A stretch of 64,000 nucleotides of DNA from an uncultured Saprospiraceae bacterium (GTDB lineage Bacteria; Bacteroidota; Bacteroidia; Chitinophagales; Saprospiraceae), in contig CALIAU010000007.1 of the NCBI GenBank assembly GCA_938045585.1, positions 124,001 through 188,000 of the forward strand, written 5' to 3'. The translations under genes were made by a program, and so were the position numbers. Of this stretch, positions 60,401-64,000 are shown in pieces. The number at the start of each line of letters is the position of its first letter. Position 1 is the first letter of the stretch. A model generated the notes under the pieces. The model saw only the letters and a list, made by a program, of their open reading frames with translations, was not told the origin of the DNA and did no database searches.

Positions 60401-60871
60401 CTTGGTAAAATGAAGGAGCAAATGAAGGCTGGTGGCAAGGGCGGAATGGCTAAACAGTTTGCAGAAGCTGCTGCTAAACAAGCACAAATGCGAAAGGCTC
60501 TAGAAAAAATGCAACAGGAGAAGGGAGAGCAAGGACAGGGGTCTAAAGAGTTGCAAGAAATTATTGATGCAATGGATAAGTCTGAGGAGGACTTAGTAAA
60601 TAAGCGATTGGACGCAGAGTTAATGAACAGACAGCAAGAAATTGTTACTCGTTTGTTAGAAGCAGAACAAGCGCAACGACAAAGAGAAAAAGATAATAAG
60701 AGAAAGGCTGAACGTGGAGAAGAAAAGAAACGAGAATTACCGCCTGCTCTAAAAGAATATTTAAAGAAGAAAGAAGCTGAAGTGGAAATGTATAAAAACG
60801 TCTCCCCTTCTCTCAAACAATATTATAGAAACTTAGTGAACGACTACTATAAAGCACTTAAATCAGATTAA
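57497..60871 (+). CDS. DUF4175 family large membrane protein
   Basis: 1124 residues. Two membrane helices at the N-terminus (LVRGLLFSAALVFGLFLLFT, VFFFGFLLSSIVGIGYW) and a third near residue 155 (MPPFLIFLAILLGAPSMI); then an extracytoplasmic beta domain (about 190-500), and a very long coiled coil rich in Glu/Lys (about 505-800, with an almost unbroken EE/EK series). The last third has Met/Gln-rich helices and a Gly/Lys-rich linker (GGSGKGKGGKEPSDK). The family is known only as DUF4175. It heads an operon with the HATPase, ybeY and DUF4153. Confidence 0.88.
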   Translation: MANNYDLLIQKLDTFTRKYYLNKLVRGLLFSAALVFGLFLLFTVLEDQFYFGQNVRKVFFFGFLLSSIVGIGYWVINPLIRYFKIGKVISHEQAAEIIGEHFTDVKDKLINVLQLKSQSANASNSALIEASINQKTEKIKLVPFKAAIDLSKNKKYLKYAMPPFLIFLAILLGAPSMIKDSTYRIINNNKDFEREAPFSFELGQDELKVIQFEDYVLNVSTAGSLIPEDVFIELDNFQYRLNKIDNNTFQYIFKNVQKDTEFKLFSGFVKSIPSTLKVLKKPNLVNFDIALDYPGYTGIPDEVLENVGDLSVPQGTKLVWNFDAENTDDLQLHFSGAKEKVDAKRKGTNVFDYNKRIMRNLSYKVFISNNEIPNPDSIAYNINVNPDKRPEINVELFEDSTQMDMKYFAGSASDDYGISSLNFNYTRTDASGKSMGLQTIPMSVTKAREVNYDHAFDIGALNLEPGEKLSYYFEVFDNDAVNGIKSAKTSIMTLEKPTVEEFEEKEDANEEEIKDNIEEVMKEAKEIREELKEMREKLLQKPELDWQDKNDLEKLLERQKELEEKIQDAENKFNENLENQEEFTEQKEEILKKQEKLQEMFQEVLDPETQELMRKIEEMLEELNKEEMMEMMEDVEMDDETMEKELDRLLELFKQLELEKELEEQIEKLEELAEDQEELAKETEEQSKPESELEKEQEKINEEFEEIKEEIEELEKKNEELEFPKELGEDNEEKMEEIQEELDDSKEQLEKKDSKGASDSQKKAAGKMKEMAGNLQSSMEGGEMEQMEEDMQALRQLLDNLIALSFDQEELIDDIRITDITAPRYIKLTETQFKLRDDFTLIEDSLQALSKRVDQLESYVTEKVGEINFSFKKSVEELTKIDTLVRRDITRYEERLKDDAEVHQRSTMKNVNDLALMLDDAMQQMQEQMSSMMPGSQMCNKPGGSGKGKGGKEPSDKISEGQQGLKEQLGKMKEQMKAGGKGGMAKQFAEAAAKQAQMRKALEKMQQEKGEQGQGSKELQEIIDAMDKSEEDLVNKRLDAELMNRQQEIVTRLLEAEQAQRQREKDNKRKAERGEEKKRELPPALKEYLKKKEAEVEMYKNVSPSLKQYYRNLVNDYYKALKSD

Positions 60872-60882
60872 TTGGGATTAAT

Positions 60883-61302
60883 ATGACGATACAAAAAACA
60901 TCTAAGTTAAAAATTTGCTCTAGTCCTTCTGAGATAACTCAGGTAGAAAGCTATGTAAAAACTATCGCTAAAAAGTTTAATATATCTCCTGACGTCTATC
61001 CAAATATTCTCATCAGTCTTACGGAGGCTGTGAATAACGCTATAATTCACGGTAACAATAAAGACAAAAATAAATTTGTAAAAATAAGCCTTGAAGAAAA
61101 CTGTGACCTTTTAGTCTTTGAAATTTCGGACGAAGGAAATGGTTTTAATCCTGAAGAAATCGCTGACCCTACTGCAGAAGAAAATATAGATTGTTGCGGT
61201 GGACGTGGTGTGCATATCATGAAAGAACTTTCTGATGAAATTGATTTTCTTGATAATGGCCGTCGAGTGAAAATAGGTTTCAAGCATCGTTGCGTTGGCT
61301 AA
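60883..61302 (+). CDS. Anti-sigma-type histidine-kinase-like ATPase
   Basis: 139 residues with a GHKL ATPase fold, RsbW/SpoIIAB type. ISLTEAVNNAIIHGNNKDKN is the N box, FEISDEGNGFNPEEI is the G1 box (DEGNGF), and CCGGRGVHIMKELSDEIDFL is the G2 region. No sigma factor or anti-anti-sigma gene is nearby; in this phylum such a gene often sits just before ybeY, so its role may be unrelated to sigma factors. It ends eight bases into ybeY. Confidence 0.9.
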   Translation: MTIQKTSKLKICSSPSEITQVESYVKTIAKKFNISPDVYPNILISLTEAVNNAIIHGNNKDKNKFVKISLEENCDLLVFEISDEGNGFNPEEIADPTAEENIDCCGGRGVHIMKELSDEIDFLDNGRRVKIGFKHRCVG

Positions 61303-61729
61303 GGAGAATATCTCATTTACTTCCCACCTTATTGATTTTTCTTTAGAACAAGAAGAAAGGTATACACAGGTTGTAAAACAGGTCTTTGCAGACTATGGTA
61401 AAAGCTATTCCAATATTCAATATATTTTCTGTAGTGACGCGTATCTATTGGAATTAAATAAGACGCACCTAAATCACGATTACTACACAGACATCCTTAC
61501 CTTTCCATACGGAACAGAGTTAATAGAATCAGACATCTTTATAAGCATAGATCGCGTTAAAGAAAATGCAAAAACATTTAAGGTAAGTTTTGAAAACGAA
61601 CTTGCTCGCGTTATTCTTCATGGAGTCTTACATCTAGTGGGTCTTGATGATCATAGCAAAGCAGATACTGCTAAAATGCGTAATCAAGAAAATCACTATA
61701 TTGATATGATTCTAAACCAGAAGTCGTGA
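61295..61729 (+). CDS. ybeY: rRNA maturation endoribonuclease YbeY
   Basis: Single-strand endoribonuclease for 16S rRNA 3' end maturation and ribosome quality control. 144 residues. The zinc site is VILHGVLHLVGLDDHSKAD (HGxxHxxGxDH form). LELNKTHLNHDYYTDILTFP is the preceding signature. It begins at the TTG at 61295, eight bases before the preceding stop, and overlaps the next gene by four bases (GTGA), so expression is coupled on both sides. Confidence 0.96.
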   Translation: MAKENISFTSHLIDFSLEQEERYTQVVKQVFADYGKSYSNIQYIFCSDAYLLELNKTHLNHDYYTDILTFPYGTELIESDIFISIDRVKENAKTFKVSFENELARVILHGVLHLVGLDDHSKADTAKMRNQENHYIDMILNQKS

Positions 61730-63543
61730 AACTAGCATTTCTAGAAAACATTAATTTTTCATCTGTCTTAAAGCGCTTCCCTCTTCCTATTTTATTTTCA
61801 ACGATCATTGGCGTTTTGTCCATAATGCTAGTTGAAGATCTCATAGAAAAAGATTCAGAAGCTTTTCGCATTACTGTCAAGCTGTTACATGTACTTCTCT
61901 TATTGTTTGTTTCGTCTGCTCTTTTATCTATTCTTCGATTAAGTAACTCTTTGGTCAAAAACAACTTTTGGTTTCTTGCTGGAGGTCTTTTCGTGGCAGT
62001 TCTTATTTACTACTTCTTACTCCCTAAATATCCCTTACAAAAACATGCCATACAAACTGTTGGATTAGTCGTCATGCTCCACTTATTTATTACAGTACTC
62101 CCCTATTGGAAAAATGAAGATCTGAAGCAATACTGGGCATATAATAAGATCTTACTATTACGGTTTATAGAAGCCAGCCTGTATACCGTTTTTATTTTTC
62201 TTTCTCTTAGTGTTGCCTTAGTCGCACTTGATAAACTGTTTGGAATTTCATTTCGTCCTCTAGAAATCTATGGTGACCTTTGGGTGATACTGCTTTCATT
62301 TTTTCATCCTCTTTATTTCTTCTCAAGATTTCCAAAAGACTTAGTTTTTGATAATCATGAGCTAGAGAATTCTCTTCCCTTCCGTGTATTTACTAGAAGG
62401 ATTCTTATTCCCATCGTATTCTTATATGGTCTTATTCTATTGGCCTACGTGCTAAAAATAATTACATTGTGGTCATGGCCTAGAGGCTGGGTTTCAAACA
62501 TGGTCCTATGGTTTTCTGTATTTGGCACACTTGCCTATTTGCTGAACTATATCCAGCTTGAAGAGAAAGAAAACCGTTTTGTTAGAGCGTTTAAAAAATA
62601 CTATTTCCACTTCCAAGCTTTGATGAGTATTGTCTTAATGCTTGCCGTGTACGAACGCATTAAAACATATGGTGTAACGGAAGCTAGGTATATCGTCGCT
62701 TCCGTTGGTCTATGGCTTTTTCTAATTTCCAGCTACTTTGTTGTTTCAAAACGAGATAATATAAAATGGATTCCAGCCAGTCTCGCCTTATTCATTTTTA
62801 TAGGCACCGTTGGACCTTTGAATATGCACAATGCTACAATTCGTTCACAATTCTCTCGCTTTATGGTCGAATTAAGTGAGGCCGGTATGCTTAAAGATGG
62901 CGTTTTACAAAAGGCTGGAGAACTTACGAGTAATCTCCAAATTAAACTTGCCCAACGCATGCGTGTTTTAGGAGAACGAAACGCCTTAAGTAAACTCAAG
63001 ACTTTAACACCTAATGATTTAGAATTACCCTTAGATACTATGCAATCTGATAGGGTTGTTTCTCCCCTTCACTATAATAATTATAATCATTCTGGTTCCG
63101 AGGTGCGTGCTTATGCGCTTGCATTAAATATTCCCTATAACGATAAATTCAATTCGCGTACGCGCTTAGATAATTTTAGTCTATACTCTCCTAAAATGTT
63201 TTCTACGTCTGTTGGTGGCTATGACAGGATCGTACAATTGAGGTCATATAAAAACAATTACAATGAACAAAAGGAAACAATATCTCTGCTTGATGATGGA
63301 ACAGCTTTGATGTATATTGATATTGATAGTTCTCAACACCAAGTCTCTTTAGATAATTTTCTTCATAAATATGATGATCAATTAATCGGTAATGCGGAAA
63401 CAGATTCCCTAGTATTTGAGACTGATACTGAAAAGCATCACTTTAAGTTTATTCTTCAAAATATTGCAGGCTCCATAAAAGATGGTCAGTATACATTCAA
63501 TGCAATAGACGGTATCGTACTGATAAAACAGCTAGAAAAATAA
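61726..63543 (+). CDS. DUF4153 family membrane protein
   Basis: 605 residues, GTG start at 61726 sharing bases with the ybeY stop. About 11-12 hydrophobic helices occupy the first 370 residues (LPILFSTIIGVLSIMLVEDL, LLFVSSALLSILRLSNSLV, VLIYYFLLPKY); the C-terminal 230 residues are soluble and contain a TQ-rich and beta-like region (LQKAGELTSNLQIKLAQRMR, RSYKNNYNEQKETISLLDDG). The family is known only as DUF4153. It is the last gene of the operon before the promoter of the aspartokinase. Confidence 0.85.
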   Translation: MKLAFLENINFSSVLKRFPLPILFSTIIGVLSIMLVEDLIEKDSEAFRITVKLLHVLLLLFVSSALLSILRLSNSLVKNNFWFLAGGLFVAVLIYYFLLPKYPLQKHAIQTVGLVVMLHLFITVLPYWKNEDLKQYWAYNKILLLRFIEASLYTVFIFLSLSVALVALDKLFGISFRPLEIYGDLWVILLSFFHPLYFFSRFPKDLVFDNHELENSLPFRVFTRRILIPIVFLYGLILLAYVLKIITLWSWPRGWVSNMVLWFSVFGTLAYLLNYIQLEEKENRFVRAFKKYYFHFQALMSIVLMLAVYERIKTYGVTEARYIVASVGLWLFLISSYFVVSKRDNIKWIPASLALFIFIGTVGPLNMHNATIRSQFSRFMVELSEAGMLKDGVLQKAGELTSNLQIKLAQRMRVLGERNALSKLKTLTPNDLELPLDTMQSDRVVSPLHYNNYNHSGSEVRAYALALNIPYNDKFNSRTRLDNFSLYSPKMFSTSVGGYDRIVQLRSYKNNYNEQKETISLLDDGTALMYIDIDSSQHQVSLDNFLHKYDDQLIGNAETDSLVFETDTEKHHFKFILQNIAGSIKDGQYTFNAIDGIVLIKQLEK

Positions 63544-63659
63544 TTCTACGCAAGTTTTCTCTCTTTTCTTTGAAATCCGAATAATTCTATCTTCTTAAAT
63601 TTCTATTTGGTTTAGAAATAATATTCCTTTGCATTTCCTTTTTAACATAAACATCTTCA

Positions 63660-64000
63660 ATGAAGGTCTTGAAATTTGGTGGTTCTTCAGTAAAGAACAA
63701 AGAGAATATACTTAAGGTCTATGATATCCTGTCTTCCTCCTATCAAGGAAAGGGAGATTACACCCTTGTCGTATCCGCTTTTGGTGGTATTACTGATTTG
63801 CTTATTGAGATGAGTAGCTTGGCAGCAAAAGGCGATGTAGCTTATTTAGATATATTTAAAACATTTAGTGACCGTCATCATGCCACTGCAAAAGAATTAC
63901 TTTCTGAGTCGAGCTATAAAGAATTAAGCACCGATTTAGACAGCAACCATACTACTTTAAAAAATTTATTGCACGGTATCTTTTTAGTTAGGGAAAGCTC
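63660..64000 (+). CDS. Aspartokinase, probably the ThrA bifunctional form (partial)
   Basis: N-terminal 113 codons only, ATG at 63660. MKVLKFGGSSVKNKENILKV carries the KFGGSSV nucleotide-binding motif, and TLVVSAFGGITDLLIEMSSL follows. GIFLVRESS near the cut matches the ThrA-type LEG-VFLLGELS segment, which is why I favour the bifunctional aspartokinase/homoserine dehydrogenase; monofunctional LysC is possible. The product is aspartyl phosphate, the entry to lysine, threonine and methionine. Confidence 0.9.
   Translation, partial: MKVLKFGGSSVKNKENILKVYDILSSSYQGKGDYTLVVSAFGGITDLLIEMSSLAAKGDVAYLDIFKTFSDRHHATAKELLSESSYKELSTDLDSNHTTLKNLLHGIFLVRES

Noticed and set aside
60304-60816. 170-codon minus-strand frame at the 3' end of DUF4175
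   Set aside because: Complement of the Lys/Gln/Gly-rich end of DUF4175; Pro/Cys/Ser-rich with no motif.

Overview
The window is AT-rich chromosomal DNA from a member of the Bacteroidota, probably a marine or environmental lineage; I cannot fix the family. The evidence is: a BamA whose barrel carries the EPW-GGKRPTS motif typical of the phylum; promoters of the Bacteroidota type (TTG, 19-21 bp, TAnnTTTG) at both tRNA genes, rpoN and a sugar-phosphate transferase; almost no Shine-Dalgarno sequences; many TTG starts; a PorE-like TPR/propeller/OmpA protein; a TonB receptor with a carboxypeptidase-like N-terminal domain; and a 30-residue AURKAIP1/COX24-type basic protein. Nearly everything is chromosomal housekeeping. 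I see no prophage, insertion sequence, CRISPR array or antibiotic-resistance island.

Layout. 1-6.9 kb: bamA (cut by the window edge) and uppS on the minus strand; then a lipoprotein, a WecA/MraY-type transferase, a CrcB fluoride channel, RlmD and a small partner on the plus strand. 6.9-18.4 kb: mostly minus strand, with a PorE-like protein, a TPR protein, a radical SAM/SPASM protein, DinB, two tandem secreted paralogues, a family 28-like glycosyltransferase, RNase G, the COX24-type mini-gene, a TPR lipoprotein and HU; pth is the only plus-strand gene here. 18.6-31.9 kb: yicC-gmk-apaG, tRNA-Phe, ogt, an Xaa-Pro aminopeptidase, rpoN, prfA, an aldo/keto reductase, a glucosaminidase, pdxA/rsmA (divergent), yqeY and a tandem pair of CFFCG proteins. 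32-46.8 kb: an UPF0104 flippase-like protein, xth, two tandem secreted thioredoxin-TPR proteins, an aminotransferase, trmB, an outer-membrane barrel, pckA, a TonB receptor overlapping a histidine kinase, and rlmN. 46.9-49.5 kb: O-antigen ligase, a KdtX-type glycosyltransferase and an AlkB-like dioxygenase. 49.5-57.3 kb: a structured repeat, tRNA-Asn, a VIT/VWA protein coupled to a protein with a caspase-like His/Cys pattern, an MtfA relative without its zinc motif, an RND/MMPL exporter and rnhB. 57.5-64 kb: DUF4175, a HATPase, ybeY, DUF4153 and the start of an aspartokinase.

Several blocks are functional units: uppS and the WecA-like transferase make and load undecaprenyl phosphate, and the ligase/KdtX block decorates the outer membrane; gmk and yicC sit with apaG; RNase G, RlmD, RlmN, RsmA, TrmB, YbeY, RNase HII, Pth and RF1 form a large translation/RNA-maturation complement.

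The least ordinary items are: (1) two copies of a roughly 130-bp structured intergenic element (21319-21450 and 49690-49822) with compensatory stem changes; (2) degenerate 7- and 8-bp tandem words placed just after plus-strand stop codons; (3) the VIT/VWA plus caspase-like pair; (4) the MtfA homologue with HExxH replaced by HGHVE; and (5) several unannotatable-by-length small genes (30, 42 and 45 residues).
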